The notes under the pieces: model-generated
Told to the model about the DNA's origin: nothing
Database searches by the model: none
What the model saw: only the letters and a program-made list of their open reading frames with translations
Shown: in pieces, positions 1 to 9,117 of the stretch
How positions within the stretch are numbered: the first letter of the stretch is position 1
How the letters are laid out: every line of letters starts with the position of its first letter
Source of the DNA: Corynebacterium liangguodongii
GTDB taxonomy: Bacteria > Actinomycetota > Actinomycetes > Mycobacteriales > Mycobacteriaceae
NCBI RefSeq assembly: GCF_003070865.1
Contig: NZ_CP026948.1
Span: forward strand, 1,674,001 to 1,738,000
DNA: 64,000 nucleotides
Direction: 5' to 3'
Translations under genes and position numbers: made by a program

Positions 1-206
1 CCGCCCAGGCAGATCCTCCCCCCGGTCGGGGCGAGCTGGCGCCCCAGCGCCTTGAGCAGGGTCGACTTCCCGCACCCGTTGGGGCCGATCAAGGCGGTGA
101 TCCGCCCCTCGGCGAGGGTGAGGTCGATGCCGTCGATGACGGGTTCTGCGGCGTAGCCCACCTGGAGGTTCGTCGCGGTATAGAGGGCTGGGTTATGGGG
201 GGTCAT
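1..206 (-). CDS. Iron-siderophore ABC transporter ATPase (FecE-like), partial
   Basis: N-terminal part of an ABC ATPase; the gene continues beyond the left edge. The protein starts MTPHNPALYTATNLQVGYAA and contains the Walker A motif GPNGCGKST about residues 42-50. It would power import of a ferric siderophore or haem through the two permeases just upstream. Its ATG at 206 overlaps the stop of the preceding permease (ATGA arrangement), so it is translationally coupled as the last visible gene of the operon. Signature and Walker B motifs are outside the window, so substrate class rests on the neighbours. Confidence 0.9.
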   Translation of the reverse strand, partial: MTPHNPALYTATNLQVGYAAEPVIDGIDLTLAEGRITALIGPNGCGKSTLLKALGRQLAPTGGRICLG

Positions 207-1180
207 GGCTTCCTTTGCATCCGCATGACAAGGGAGACGAAGTAGGGCGCGCCGACAATCGCGATGAGAGCGCCGACGGGGATCTCCGTGGGGGCAAACA
301 TCCACCGTCCCACCGCGTCGCAGGCGGTGACGAGGATGGCCCCGCCGAGGGCGGCGACCGGGACGCAGCGCAGCGCCTGGGGCCCGACGAGCAGCCGGGC
401 GGCGTGCGGCACGATAAGGCCGGCGAACCCGAGCACGCCGGCGGCGGCGACGGCGGCGGCTCCCAGCGCGATCGCGCAGAGCACCGCGACCGCCCGCCAC
501 CGCGCCTCGGCCACGCCCACCCCGGTCATCGTCGCGGAATCGAGGCCGAGCATGTCGATGTGGTGGGAGAGGACCAGCACGAGCAGGGTGACGGCGATGA
601 CGACGGGGCCGGTGACTGAGGCGTCGACAAGCGTGCGCGCGTAGAGCGAACCCTTAAGCCACGTCATCGCCGCCCCGGCCTCGGGCGCGGCGCGCACGAG
701 GAGGAGCTGGGTGAGCGCCGCGAGGCCGACGGAGACGGCCACGCCGGTGAGCGTGAGCCTGATCGGGTCGCGCGCCCCGCGCCCGGCCAGGGCGAAGACG
801 GCAAGGGCGCCGAGGAGGGCGCCGACAAAGGCGATCGGGGTCAGCGCCTGGGCAGGAAGCGCCCCGAAGCCAAGCAGCGCCGCCACGGCCGCGAGCCCGC
901 CGCCCGCGGTGACACCCACCGTGTCGGGGGCGGCGAGCGGGTTGCGCAGCGCGACCTGGAGTAGCGCGCCGCTGACCGCCATCGCAGCGCCGGCGAGCAT
1001 GCCAACGACCACGCGCGGCACGCGGTAGCGCCACAGCAGCGAGCCGCCGCCGACGAATTGGTCGTAGACCTCGCCCAAGGGCATGGTGACCGCGCCAATG
1101 GCGAGGCCGAGGAAGCCGCTGAGCCCAAGCAACACCACGAGCAGGGCGATGACGAGGCCGAAGCGAGTGCGCGAGTACAT
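203..1180 (-). CDS. FecCD-family iron-siderophore ABC permease
   Basis: A 325-residue hydrophobic protein of the FecCD/BtuC permease family, with about nine to ten predicted membrane spans. Family features visible are the early PRVVVGMLAGAAMAVSGALL stretch and the late GFAGLIVPHAARLL segment that contacts the ATPase. It forms the channel for a ferric siderophore in the plasma membrane, probably as a heterodimer with the product of the gene immediately upstream, which ends at the adjacent base. Length is typical. The stop overlaps the ATPase start. Confidence 0.92.
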   Translation of the reverse strand: MYSRTRFGLVIALLVVLLGLSGFLGLAIGAVTMPLGEVYDQFVGGGSLLWRYRVPRVVVGMLAGAAMAVSGALLQVALRNPLAAPDTVGVTAGGGLAAVAALLGFGALPAQALTPIAFVGALLGALAVFALAGRGARDPIRLTLTGVAVSVGLAALTQLLLVRAAPEAGAAMTWLKGSLYARTLVDASVTGPVVIAVTLLVLVLSHHIDMLGLDSATMTGVGVAEARWRAVAVLCAIALGAAAVAAAGVLGFAGLIVPHAARLLVGPQALRCVPVAALGGAILVTACDAVGRWMFAPTEIPVGALIAIVGAPYFVSLVMRMQRKP

Positions 1181-2212
1181 CTATCGCCCTCCCTTGCGCA
1201 GGGTGGATATCCCCCACAGAAGCAGCGGCACGCCGGCGAGCGAGGTCACAATCCCCACCGGGGTCTCCGCCGGCGCCCACAGCGCCTGCGCGAGAGCGTC
1301 TGCAACGAGCAGGACGACGGCGCCGACGAGCGGGGCGGCAACGAGGCTGAGGCGGTGGCGGGTGCCACACACCCGCTGCGCGAAGGTCGCGGCCATAAGC
1401 CCGAGGAACCCGATGGGGCCCACGGCCGCGACGGCCGGGGCGACGAGGAAGACAGCCATCGCGATGGCGACGATGCGCAGCCGCTGCGGGTGGGCGCCGA
1501 CGGAGGCCGCCGTCTCATCACCCGCGGCGAGCAGGTCGAAGCCGCGCCCCATCGCCAGCGCCAGCGGGAGCATGAGCGCGGCGGCGATGGCGCAGGCAGT
1601 GACCTCGGGCAGCCGCACTCCCCCGATCCTGCCGGAGAGCCAGGAGAGCACTGTAGCCAACTGGGCCTCGTCGAGCACCAGGAATATCGAGGTCAGTGCG
1701 CTAAAGAGCGCGGAGACGGCGATGCCGAGCAACACCATGCGCTGGATGGATGCCGCCCCGGCGAGCCTCGCGGTCTTCGAGCCAAGGCCCAGGCCGACGG
1801 TGATCGCCGCGGCGAGCGCGCCGCCGAGGAAGGCCCCCGGCAGCACGCCGAGGCTCGACTGGCCCATCCCGGCGGTTGTCACCGCCACCGCACCGAAGGC
1901 CGCCCCGGAGTTCACCCCGGTGATCTCCGGGTCTGCCAGGGGGTTGCGCGTGGCGGTGCGCAAGAGCACTCCGGCAGCGCCGAGGCTTAGCCCCACGACC
2001 GTGGCGGTGAGCAGCCGGTCGCGCATGACCGCAAGGACTTCATCAGCGAGCTGCGGGGCGCTGGCCGGCACCTCTACCGCGCTGAAGCGCCACGCCCAGA
2101 TAGCCACGATGGCCGCAACGCTGACAATCGCGCACAGAGCGGTGCGTGCCGCTGGGCTTGCGGTGCGTCGCTTTTCGATGGGTCGTGCGTGTGCGATCTG
2201 GGCGGGCGGCAT
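1181..2212 (-). CDS. FecCD-family iron-siderophore ABC permease
   Basis: Second FecCD-type permease, 343 residues, many transmembrane helices. It carries the same family landmarks as its neighbour: NPLADPEITGVNSGAAFGA near residue 110 and GPIGFLGLMAATFAQRV about residue 265. It likely pairs with the downstream permease to form the transmembrane pore. It lies 30 bp after the binding-protein gene, so binder, two permeases and ATPase form one operon under the DtxR-like site upstream. Substrate (siderophore or haem) cannot be read from the sequence. Confidence 0.92.
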   Translation of the reverse strand: MPPAQIAHARPIEKRRTASPAARTALCAIVSVAAIVAIWAWRFSAVEVPASAPQLADEVLAVMRDRLLTATVVGLSLGAAGVLLRTATRNPLADPEITGVNSGAAFGAVAVTTAGMGQSSLGVLPGAFLGGALAAAITVGLGLGSKTARLAGAASIQRMVLLGIAVSALFSALTSIFLVLDEAQLATVLSWLSGRIGGVRLPEVTACAIAAALMLPLALAMGRGFDLLAAGDETAASVGAHPQRLRIVAIAMAVFLVAPAVAAVGPIGFLGLMAATFAQRVCGTRHRLSLVAAPLVGAVVLLVADALAQALWAPAETPVGIVTSLAGVPLLLWGISTLRKGGR

Positions 2213-2242
2213 GTCGGGGCGGGTGCGGTTCCTTGTGTGGAC

Positions 2243-3148
2243 TTAGTGCTTTGCGGTCTCGATGATCTGGTCCAGCATGGCCTCAGCGGCAAGCGGGCCG
2301 CGCGAGCGAGACCAGGTGTCCTGCTCGACCTCGACGATGTTATCGACCACGCCGGCGTACGGGCTGGCCTTGAACCCTTCGATGTCGTTGTAGAGGTACA
2401 TCACGTCGAGGTTCATCTCGGGCAGCTTGTCTCCGGTGAGCTCTGCGACGTCGGTCTTGGACTCGATCGCGCTCTTGTCGCCAGTGTAGCCATAGTCGTA
2501 ACCAGCGGCGGTGAGCAGGGATCCAGCAAACGACTGCTCGATCCATGTGTAGAGCAGGTCGTCGGACCAACCGACCAGCGCGGCACGGGTGCCGGGGGCG
2601 ACGGCCTGCTTCGCCGTGTCGATCTTGTCTTCGATACGGGAGCGGACATCCTTGGCCTTGGCCGGGGCGTCGCCGCCGACGATCTCTGCGATGGAGTCCA
2701 TGGCGTCGAGAACGTCGGTGTAGGTCGCATCCGAGTAGGACTCGGTTCTCGCGATCTCGCCGAGCTGGCCCATGATCGCTTCGTGGCGGGTCGGGCTTGC
2801 GAGGATGAGGTCCGGCTCGAGGGACTGGATGACCTCGAGGTTGGGCTGCTTGGCCTGGCCGACGGAGGTGATGCCGTCGAGCTTGCCCTTCAGCGTGGCC
2901 GGGGCGGAGGATTTACCGATTTCCACGATACCGACGGGTTGGACGCCGATGGCTTCGAGGATCTCCTCGTAGCGCCAGTCGAGCGCGACGATGCGTGGGG
3001 CATCGTCCTTTCCTGCCGCGGCGTCGGGCGCGGGGGCGCCGTCGGTGGTGGAGCAGGCGGTGACAGTTGCGGCGCCGAGCAGTGCGGCGAGGAGCAGCGC
3101 GATCGCACGGAGGCGATTTAGCGCAGAGTTTTGTAACGAAAATGTCAT
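2243..3148 (-). CDS. Iron-siderophore ABC transporter substrate-binding lipoprotein
   Basis: A 301-residue FecB/BtuF-type periplasmic-binding-fold lipoprotein. The N-terminus has a signal peptide ending in the lipobox ATVTAC, with Cys about residue 32. Family features follow: RIVALDWRYEEILEAIGVQPVG at the start of the first lobe and EVIQSLEPDLILASPTRHEA in the middle. It captures the ferric chelate outside the membrane and delivers it to the permeases encoded downstream. It is the first gene of the operon, directly behind a DtxR-like operator, so iron repression is inferred. Confidence 0.93.
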   Translation of the reverse strand: MTFSLQNSALNRLRAIALLLAALLGAATVTACSTTDGAPAPDAAAGKDDAPRIVALDWRYEEILEAIGVQPVGIVEIGKSSAPATLKGKLDGITSVGQAKQPNLEVIQSLEPDLILASPTRHEAIMGQLGEIARTESYSDATYTDVLDAMDSIAEIVGGDAPAKAKDVRSRIEDKIDTAKQAVAPGTRAALVGWSDDLLYTWIEQSFAGSLLTAAGYDYGYTGDKSAIESKTDVAELTGDKLPEMNLDVMYLYNDIEGFKASPYAGVVDNIVEVEQDTWSRSRGPLAAEAMLDQIIETAKH

Positions 3149-3165
3149 GCAGTCATGTCTACTAC

Positions 3166-3184
3166 ACTAAGGGTAGCCTAAGCA
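3166..3184. promoter_or_regulatory. DtxR-type iron box upstream of siderophore operon
   Basis: The 19 bp ACTAAGGGTAGCCTAAGCA contain the near-palindrome CTAAGG-GTAG-CCTAAG at 3167-3182. This matches the general form of DtxR/IdeR boxes (TTAGGTTAGSCTAACCTAA) with a few mismatches. It lies 18 bp upstream of the binding-protein ATG, so a Fe2+-loaded DtxR would block transcription. The match was judged by eye. Confidence 0.75.
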
Positions 3185-3233
3185 AGGCTGTGCTTAGTTG
3201 GGGAGGTTTTCCCAGTTAGCTGACCGCCGTGCG

Positions 3234-4949
3234 CTACCTCGGCGCACGCACCGAGTCCCCGATGACGTCCGGCAGCACCGCCGGGGCGTCCCCGAGGAGC
3301 GCCTTGAGGTTGCCGTTTCGCTCCACGGTGCTCGTCACGGCACGCACCTTGCGCTTACGGCCGCCACCGCTTGTCGACGCCCCTCCCAGCCCCGGAGCAC
3401 CCATCACCGCCCCGCGTTGGCCCGCGTTCGCGCCCGACCCTGTCTGCCCCGCACCTCCCGCGACACCGCCGGCACCGGCGGCGGACGAGCCCGGCGCGGG
3501 CATAGCCCCGGCGCCAAACGGAGCCGCCGGCCCTGCCGCCCAGCCGGGGAGCGCGCCCGCGGCACCGGAGAGCGCCTTGCTCATCCCCGCCCCGGCGATC
3601 ACTCCCGAGGACGCCCCGAAGGACGAGCCCAATGCCGGTGACCTCCCGGAGCCGCCTCGCCCCGCCGCACCGCCGAAACCGGCAGGTCCCAACCCGGCAC
3701 CCAATCCTGACCCGGGACCCGAACCAGGCCGGGTGCCCGCAGCGCTCATTCCCCCGATTCCGTGCGGAACCGCGCCGCCGAAGAGCCCCGATCCACCCGC
3801 CGGAATCGCCGGGCCGGGTCCCGCAGCGCCGGCAGCTGCCGCCGGCGGGGGCAGAGTGGCCACGTGGGCCGCCGCCTCCGTGGGCAGGCTACCTGCCGAA
3901 ATAGCATCCATGACCTGCGGGGAGGCGTGCCCAAACTGGTCAACCACCTGCTGCGGGGTCTCCGCATAGGCGAGATCGCCGTAACCGTGTGCGGCAAGCG
4001 CATCGCGCACGACGGCCGGCAGCGGGTGGCTCTCAAACCCCGGCGCCTGCGGGGTGGTCAGCGCACCGGGATCAAAGGTGGTCCCCGGCATCGCATCGAG
4101 CGGCGGGAGCAGCTGGTTGAACCCCGGCACGGTCGGGATTAGCCCCGCGTTGAGGCGCGGAGGAAAGGCAACGAGGTAGGACTGCTCCAAGACCGGCTTG
4201 AGTTTGAGCGGCGCAGCCATCCACGTTGCGTGCGCCGCCGCGGCGGCAATCTTTTCCGCCGAGGCGACCGTGGCGAGGTTACCCGCATGCACCCCCATCG
4301 CCGTGGCGTGGGCGGCGTAATGGCCACCGGCCCACTGGATCCGGTTCACCCGTTCAATGGCCTGGCGCACCCAGTCGGTTTCCGCCGAGCTCGAAAGCGC
4401 AGCAATGACCCCACCGAGCTCGCTGACCACGCCCGTGATCTCGGCGGCGGTCGCCTGCCACTGCCCCGCCTCGGTCATCGCGCGAGTGGGATCCGTGGCC
4501 TGGAACTGGCCGTGGAGCACCGGCAGGCTCGAGACGAATCCCGCCACAGGCGTGGCAAACAGGAACGGATTCGTCGTCGGGTTTTCTACCTGCGCGGCCT
4601 TCATGCTGGCGTCCACCGAGGCCGCCGACTCAGCGAGCTGGTTCTCAAGCCCGATCCGGCTTACCAAACGAGAAAACGTGCTATCCGTCCCCGTCACGCT
4701 ATCGAGGTTGGCCTCAAGCAGCAGCGCAGTATCCAACAGGTGAGCGCTGAGCGCTTTCGTGGCCTCGGGCTGGCTTACCGACGACACCCTCCCATGCGAC
4801 AACCCCGACTGATCCAGGCCGGTGACGGTAGAGAAACCGGCGAGGCTCAGTCTTCCGGAATACGCCACATCCCACTGCTTTGATGCCGCGATTTTGCGTA
4901 ATAGGCTTATCGCACTTTCGACACTTTCAACCTCTAGATGGACAGACAT
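3234..4949 (-). CDS. PPE-like / putative type VII secretion substrate, Ala-Gly-Pro rich
   Basis: A 571-residue protein of no firm family. Residues 1-250 are alanine-rich and predicted helical. A hairpin around 160-245 (QWQATAAEITGVVSELGG followed by a second helix) resembles the helical core of ESX/PPE-type substrates. Residues 350-530 are a low-complexity Gly/Ala/Pro/Ser region. A charged tail RKRKVRAVTSTVERNG follows. No signal peptide or membrane span is visible. The gene sits beside a DUF3558 lipoprotein gene. I infer a cell-surface or secreted role; no ESX machinery is visible here to support it. Confidence 0.6.
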   Translation of the reverse strand: MSVHLEVESVESAISLLRKIAASKQWDVAYSGRLSLAGFSTVTGLDQSGLSHGRVSSVSQPEATKALSAHLLDTALLLEANLDSVTGTDSTFSRLVSRIGLENQLAESAASVDASMKAAQVENPTTNPFLFATPVAGFVSSLPVLHGQFQATDPTRAMTEAGQWQATAAEITGVVSELGGVIAALSSSAETDWVRQAIERVNRIQWAGGHYAAHATAMGVHAGNLATVASAEKIAAAAAHATWMAAPLKLKPVLEQSYLVAFPPRLNAGLIPTVPGFNQLLPPLDAMPGTTFDPGALTTPQAPGFESHPLPAVVRDALAAHGYGDLAYAETPQQVVDQFGHASPQVMDAISAGSLPTEAAAHVATLPPPAAAAGAAGPGPAIPAGGSGLFGGAVPHGIGGMSAAGTRPGSGPGSGLGAGLGPAGFGGAAGRGGSGRSPALGSSFGASSGVIAGAGMSKALSGAAGALPGWAAGPAAPFGAGAMPAPGSSAAGAGGVAGGAGQTGSGANAGQRGAVMGAPGLGGASTSGGGRKRKVRAVTSTVERNGNLKALLGDAPAVLPDVIGDSVRAPR

Positions 4950-5076
4950 GGTCGGCTCCCCCCTGTTAGAACCACGAAATCAGTCGGGGTTCGACGCCCC
5001 GAAGCTCCAAGTACAGTGAGATTTTAAGCGGACGGCGCACGGTCTGTCACGGATTGGGGTCACACTTCAGTGACAC

Positions 5077-5682
5077 TCAACCGGCCCTGTAAAGCCTGCC
5101 CAAAATCCGCCCCGCCTCCGCACACAAATAATCAGGAGAGTCATTTTTTCTTAGGGAGCTGACTGTAACCGACAGAGTGCCTCTATCTGTTTCCACTCCA
5201 ACGTCACAGATGTCTGTACGACCATTAGGCGGCAAGAATGCAAATGCACCTGGAACATCTGAGGTTGGCGTGCCCACAGGAAGCGATTCTGAGAGAATCA
5301 AATCCTTTGGCACAGCATTTGCCATAATCCCTTTGGTTAAGTAAAGGTTGTCGCTTTCGATTTCACAACCGGATACGAATTGCTGGTCCAGCAATACATT
5401 CGAACCGCGGTCCGCCTTCACCAACCCCGCCTCCGCAAACTCGGCATCGGAGATTTCGGTGCATGGGTCGAAAAGGTTGTGCTTGACGTGCTCAGGGTCG
5501 AATGGCCCGATCACGAGGTCGCCGCTGTCGAAGTGGAATGCGGGCGCCTTCCCGGCGGAGGGTTCGGCAGCCGGGGCCGCGGTCGCCAACCCCTCAGGCG
5601 CCGTCCCCTCGGGCGTCTCCCCGCACCCAGCCACCAGCCCCGCCGTGACACCAAGCACGGCCCACATCGCAACACGCTTCAC
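5077..5682 (-). CDS. DUF3558-like lipoprotein
   Basis: Secreted lipoprotein of about 201 residues with a hydrophobic signal and lipobox LVAGC. The mature part has a Pro/Ala linker, then a domain with FDPCTEISDAEFAEAGL and paired cysteines, which fits DUF3558, an actinobacterial lipoprotein family of unknown function. I chose the GTG at 5682 (VKRVAMWAVLGV); an upstream TTG at 5751 would add 23 residues that do not look like a signal peptide. An AAGGA motif lies about 13 nt before the GTG. The neighbouring PPE-like gene may be a functional partner. Confidence 0.7.
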   Translation of the reverse strand: MKRVAMWAVLGVTAGLVAGCGETPEGTAPEGLATAAPAAEPSAGKAPAFHFDSGDLVIGPFDPEHVKHNLFDPCTEISDAEFAEAGLVKADRGSNVLLDQQFVSGCEIESDNLYLTKGIMANAVPKDLILSESLPVGTPTSDVPGAFAFLPPNGRTDICDVGVETDRGTLSVTVSSLRKNDSPDYLCAEAGRILGRLYRAG

Positions 5683-5765
5683 CCCGAGCCCCCGTTCCTT
5701 ATCGCTCCCCCTGACGGAACCGATTGTGCCTGTGCACTGCGGAACCGGCAACCGCCGCGCCCCGC

Positions 5766-6584
5766 CTACAGCTCGTTAAACAGCGCCGCGTTCGTCTCTT
5801 GCCACAGCGGCTTCGCCCAGTCTCCGAAATCGCGGTCGGTGAGCACCACCATCGCGGTCCCCGCATGTGGGGAGTTCGACCACGCGGGCACAACCCACAG
5901 GTAGGTTCCCGACATGCCGAAATGCCCGACGGTGTCGGCAGGCATGTTGTCGCCGAGCCAGTGCGGGGTTTTCTCCCCTTTGATCTCAAACCCGAGGCCC
6001 CACGGGCAGGGCTTGTGCATGCCGTAGCCGGGCACGATGCCCATGATGTCGCCGAACTGGTTGGAAAAGGCGTCGTTTAGCGTCTCGCGGGCGAGCAGCG
6101 TGGGCGCGGCGAGCTCGGCGGCGAAGGAGCGCATGTCGCTAAGCGACGCCCTGCCGCCATGCCCCGCCGACCCATAAATTTCCACCGTGTCCATACCGAG
6201 GGGGTCAAAGACGCCGAGTTTGGCGTACTGCCCGAGCGTCATGCCGGTGCGCTCGGCGAGGAAGTCGGCGAGGATCTCGAAGCCTGCAGAGGAGTAGATG
6301 CGCCGCTGTCCGGCGGGTTTTCGCTGCTCGCGGGCGTCGAAGGCGACTCCGGAGGCGTGGGAGAGGAGGTGGCGGACGGTGGAGCCTGGGGGACCGCAGG
6401 CGTCGTCAAGCGAAAACGCCCCCTCTTCGACCGCCATGAGCACGCTGTAGGCGCTGAGCAGCTTGGTCACGCTCATGAGCTCGAAGACTCGACCCGGGTC
6501 GCCGAAAGAGGCCTCGACCGTGCCGACGAGCGCGGCGGAGACGTTTTCTGCAGGCCAGCCTGCAAAATATCGGGAGAGATGCAT
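5766..6584 (-). CDS. Serine hydrolase, beta-lactamase / class C family
   Basis: A 272-residue protein with the serine beta-lactamase/DD-peptidase fold. The nucleophile motif is SVTK (S38-x-x-K41 from this start), the Tyr motif is YSSAGF near residue 100, and a GHFGMSG segment near the C-terminus replaces KTG. No signal peptide is evident, so it is more likely an esterase or peptidase of this superfamily than a secreted resistance enzyme. A GTG at 6605 would add seven residues; the ATG at 6584 is preferred because TACCAT lies a few bases upstream. It is divergent from the AbgT gene. Confidence 0.8.
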   Translation of the reverse strand: MHLSRYFAGWPAENVSAALVGTVEASFGDPGRVFELMSVTKLLSAYSVLMAVEEGAFSLDDACGPPGSTVRHLLSHASGVAFDAREQRKPAGQRRIYSSAGFEILADFLAERTGMTLGQYAKLGVFDPLGMDTVEIYGSAGHGGRASLSDMRSFAAELAAPTLLARETLNDAFSNQFGDIMGIVPGYGMHKPCPWGLGFEIKGEKTPHWLGDNMPADTVGHFGMSGTYLWVVPAWSNSPHAGTAMVVLTDRDFGDWAKPLWQETNAALFNEL

Positions 6585-6656
6585 GCGGCCTATGGTACGT
6601 GTCACACGGTTTTAGTAGAGTTTTCTCGTACCAAACTCACTAAGGGAGGCCGTGTG

Positions 6657-8252
6657 GTGACGGAGTCAAGAAAGACGACGGAAACAAAGCAGGAGCCAGG
6701 GGGCTTCCTCGGCGCAATTGAGAAGATCGGCAATAAGCTGCCGGACCCGTTCTGGCTCTTCGTCATCCTCTCCGGTGTCGTCGCGGTTGTCTCGTGGATC
6801 GGCAACACGGCCGGGATGAGCGCCACCGACCCGTCTACGGGCGAGACGATCAAGGTCGAATCTCTCCTCACCGCGGAGAACCTCTCCCGCATGGTGACGG
6901 ACGCGGTGGAGAACTTTGTGAGCTTCCCGCCGCTCGGGGTCGTCCTCGCCGTCATGCTGGGCGTCGCCGTCGCGGAGTACTCCGGGCTGCTGGCCGCCAT
7001 GATCCGCGCCATGGTGAGCCGCGTGGGCCCGAAGATGCTCACCTTCATGATCGCGCTTGCCAGCGTCACGGGCTCCGTGGCCTCGGATGCGATCTACGTC
7101 ATCGTCATCCCGCTCGGCGCGATGGCCTTCAACGCGATAGGCCGCTCCCCGATCGTCGGCGCAATGGTTGCCTTCGCCGCCTCCAGCGCCGGGTTTAACG
7201 CCTCGCTCATCCTCAACGTCACCGACCTTCTGCTCGCGGGCATCTCCACCTCGGCAGCGCAGCTTGTCGACGCCTCATATGAGGTCTCCCCACTGGCAAA
7301 CATCTTCTTCGTCATCCCCTCGGCGATCGTGCTCTCCCTCATCATCACCGCAGTCACCGAGTTCTTCGTGGATAAGAAGGCCCAGGAGCTCATCGACCAC
7401 GATGAGGTCGAGTTCGTGAGCAACAATGACGAAGACTCCGAGCCCAACGACTCCGACCCCACCTCCAATGGCGACCTTTCCCTTTCCGCCACCGAGGCGA
7501 AGGGCCTAGGCTACGCCGGCGCAACACTAGCTGTGTTCTTCGTGCTCTACCTCGTGGCGCTGCTCGCGCCCTTCTCCCCCTTCGCCCGCCCGGAGGAAGG
7601 GTTCATGGAATCCCCGCTCATCCGCGCCATCGCCGTTCCGATCGCGCTGATGTTTTTCCTCTGCGGGCTTGTCTACGGCCGCGTGACCGGCACGATCTCC
7701 TCCCCTGCCGACATCCCCGACATGATGGCGAAGGGCCTAGGCACGATGCTGCCGATGGTGGTGCTCTTCTTCGTCGTCTCCCAATTCCTCGCCTGGTTCC
7801 AATGGTCCAACCTGGGGCCGTGGACCGCGATCCACGGCGCTCAGCTCCTCGAGAGCTTGAGCTTGCCCAAGATCGCCCTGTTCGCCGGCGTCGTACTCAT
7901 GGTTGCTGTCGTGAACCTCTTCATCACCTCCGGCTCGGCCCAATGGGCGCTCATGGCGCCGGTGCTTGTTCCCATGATGATGTACGTCGGCGTGGCCCCC
8001 GAGGCCACACAGATGCTCTTCCGCATGGGTGATTCCCCCAGCAACATCATCACCCCGATGTCGCCCTACTTCGCCCTGGCACTGACGTTCCTGCAGCGCT
8101 ACTACAAGAAGGCGGGCGTGGGCACGCTCATGTCGCTGTCCCTGCCGTATGCGCTCTCCATGCTGCTGGGCTGGTTCATCTTCTTCATGATCTGGTACTG
8201 GATCGGCATCCCGCTCGGACCCGGCGCGCCCATGGAGTACCAGGCGGGGTAG
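6657..8252 (+). CDS. AbgT-family transporter
   Basis: A 531-residue polytopic protein of the AbgT family, whose members import p-aminobenzoyl-glutamate or export sulfonamide-like antimetabolites. The opening FLGAIEKIGNKLPDPFWLF and the late MGDSPSNIITPMSPYFAL are family hallmarks. An acidic loop (residues about 250-275, rich in Asp/Glu/Asn) splits the protein. The start is the second of two tandem GTG codons, 7 nt after the GGGAGG ribosome site at 6644-6649. Length agrees with the family. Direction of transport cannot be decided from sequence. Confidence 0.9.
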   Translation: MTESRKTTETKQEPGGFLGAIEKIGNKLPDPFWLFVILSGVVAVVSWIGNTAGMSATDPSTGETIKVESLLTAENLSRMVTDAVENFVSFPPLGVVLAVMLGVAVAEYSGLLAAMIRAMVSRVGPKMLTFMIALASVTGSVASDAIYVIVIPLGAMAFNAIGRSPIVGAMVAFAASSAGFNASLILNVTDLLLAGISTSAAQLVDASYEVSPLANIFFVIPSAIVLSLIITAVTEFFVDKKAQELIDHDEVEFVSNNDEDSEPNDSDPTSNGDLSLSATEAKGLGYAGATLAVFFVLYLVALLAPFSPFARPEEGFMESPLIRAIAVPIALMFFLCGLVYGRVTGTISSPADIPDMMAKGLGTMLPMVVLFFVVSQFLAWFQWSNLGPWTAIHGAQLLESLSLPKIALFAGVVLMVAVVNLFITSGSAQWALMAPVLVPMMMYVGVAPEATQMLFRMGDSPSNIITPMSPYFALALTFLQRYYKKAGVGTLMSLSLPYALSMLLGWFIFFMIWYWIGIPLGPGAPMEYQAG

Positions 8253-8443
8253 GCGTTTGGCCTGGGAGGCAAGGCGTCGTACATGGCTCGCGTATCTGGG
8301 TCCATCAGCCCGAGATCGGCCCACGTCTCAAACTCATCGATCGCCCCGGCCGGCATACCCGTGAGCGCGCGGAGCTTGTCAACGGCCCCGCGCTTTCGCT
8401 CGCTCAACTCAGCGTTGTTGGTGGAGTTGAACTCCAGCCTCAT
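8102..8443 (-). CDS. Small hypothetical protein overlapping the AbgT 3' end
   Basis: An open frame beginning MRLEFNSTNNAELSERKRG. The first 65-70 residues look like a real soluble helical protein (charged, low in Ala/Pro artefacts). The remainder overlaps the end of the AbgT gene on the opposite strand and looks like antisense reading, so the true gene may have lost its original stop or be a remnant. No family recognised. It lies downstream of another small gene on the same strand, about 100 bp away. Confidence 0.35.
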   Translation of the reverse strand: MRLEFNSTNNAELSERKRGAVDKLRALTGMPAGAIDEFETWADLGLMDPDTRAMYDALPPRPNAYPAWYSMGAPGPSGMPIQYQIMKKMNQPSSMESAYGRDSDMSVPTPAFL

Positions 8444-8544
8444 TGTCGCCTCCCGGGCATCTCCACTCCCCGCTGATCGGGATGACCAATACCCATGGCC
8501 GCATGGACAATGGCAATCACCCCGCTTGGGTGCCGACCCGAGAG

Positions 8545-9045
8545 CTACATCGGCGAAATGATCCCGCTGAGGATGCACAGCCCGACCGCCACGACCGCGA
8601 TGAGCGCCCACCTGCGGTCCATCGGCGTTGGCTTCGGGTCGCTGCCCATCCCCCACGCCACGACGTCGTACCCGCCGCGCAGCATTTCCTTGAGCTCGGC
8701 GTTCGTCTCCGCGCGCTTTTCCCACTGCTCGAGGGCCTTGCGGTCCTTGCTCTCGCAGGAGCGCCACCAGGCCCCGGGGAGAAGGATGCCCGCCCCGGCA
8801 AGGACGCCACTGACGGCGTAGGCGAAGCTCTGCGGCGCTACGAGCGTGCCAAAGATCACAAGCCCTCCGAGCGCGATGCTCGCCCAGGACCACGCGGAGC
8901 GGCGCTGGACCTGGGCGTGGGTCCGTCCCCTGGGGTCCTCAACGTTCGCGCCGGGGCGAGATTCCGGCACCGCGGGTGCGGGTGCATAGTAGTTGTTCAC
9001 CGTGACGGCGATGGGAACGCTGCCTCGATCGTCCACTGGGTTCAT
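8545..9045 (-). CDS. Hypothetical membrane protein, two to three spans
   Basis: A 166-residue protein with a polar N-terminus (VTVNNYYAPAPAVPESRPG), hydrophobic segments about residues 52-90, a charged cytoplasmic-type helix (ESKDRKALEQWEKRAETNAE), and a C-terminal span ending ILSGIISPM. No catalytic motif or named family is recognised. The start ATG is at 9045. Protein-like composition and frame continuity support a real gene, but function is unknown. Confidence 0.6.
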   Translation of the reverse strand: MNPVDDRGSVPIAVTVNNYYAPAPAVPESRPGANVEDPRGRTHAQVQRRSAWSWASIALGGLVIFGTLVAPQSFAYAVSGVLAGAGILLPGAWWRSCESKDRKALEQWEKRAETNAELKEMLRGGYDVVAWGMGSDPKPTPMDRRWALIAVVAVGLCILSGIISPM

Positions 9046-9117
9046 TCTTCCGCCTCCACTGCTGACTCTACTGACACTACTGACGCTGCTGAAGGGCCTG
9101 TGCGGTCACGTGTCATT

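Noticed and set aside
2189..3121. Long plus-strand ORF (310 codons) opposite the binding-protein gene
   Set aside because: Shadow frame of a well-recognised lipoprotein gene; composition (Gly/Val/Asp-rich) is typical of antisense in high-GC DNA.
3234..4949. True PPE protein with complete ESX locus
   Set aside because: No PPE signature motif at the N-terminus and no EsxA/B, EccC or EspG genes in the window; only a loose helical resemblance is kept.
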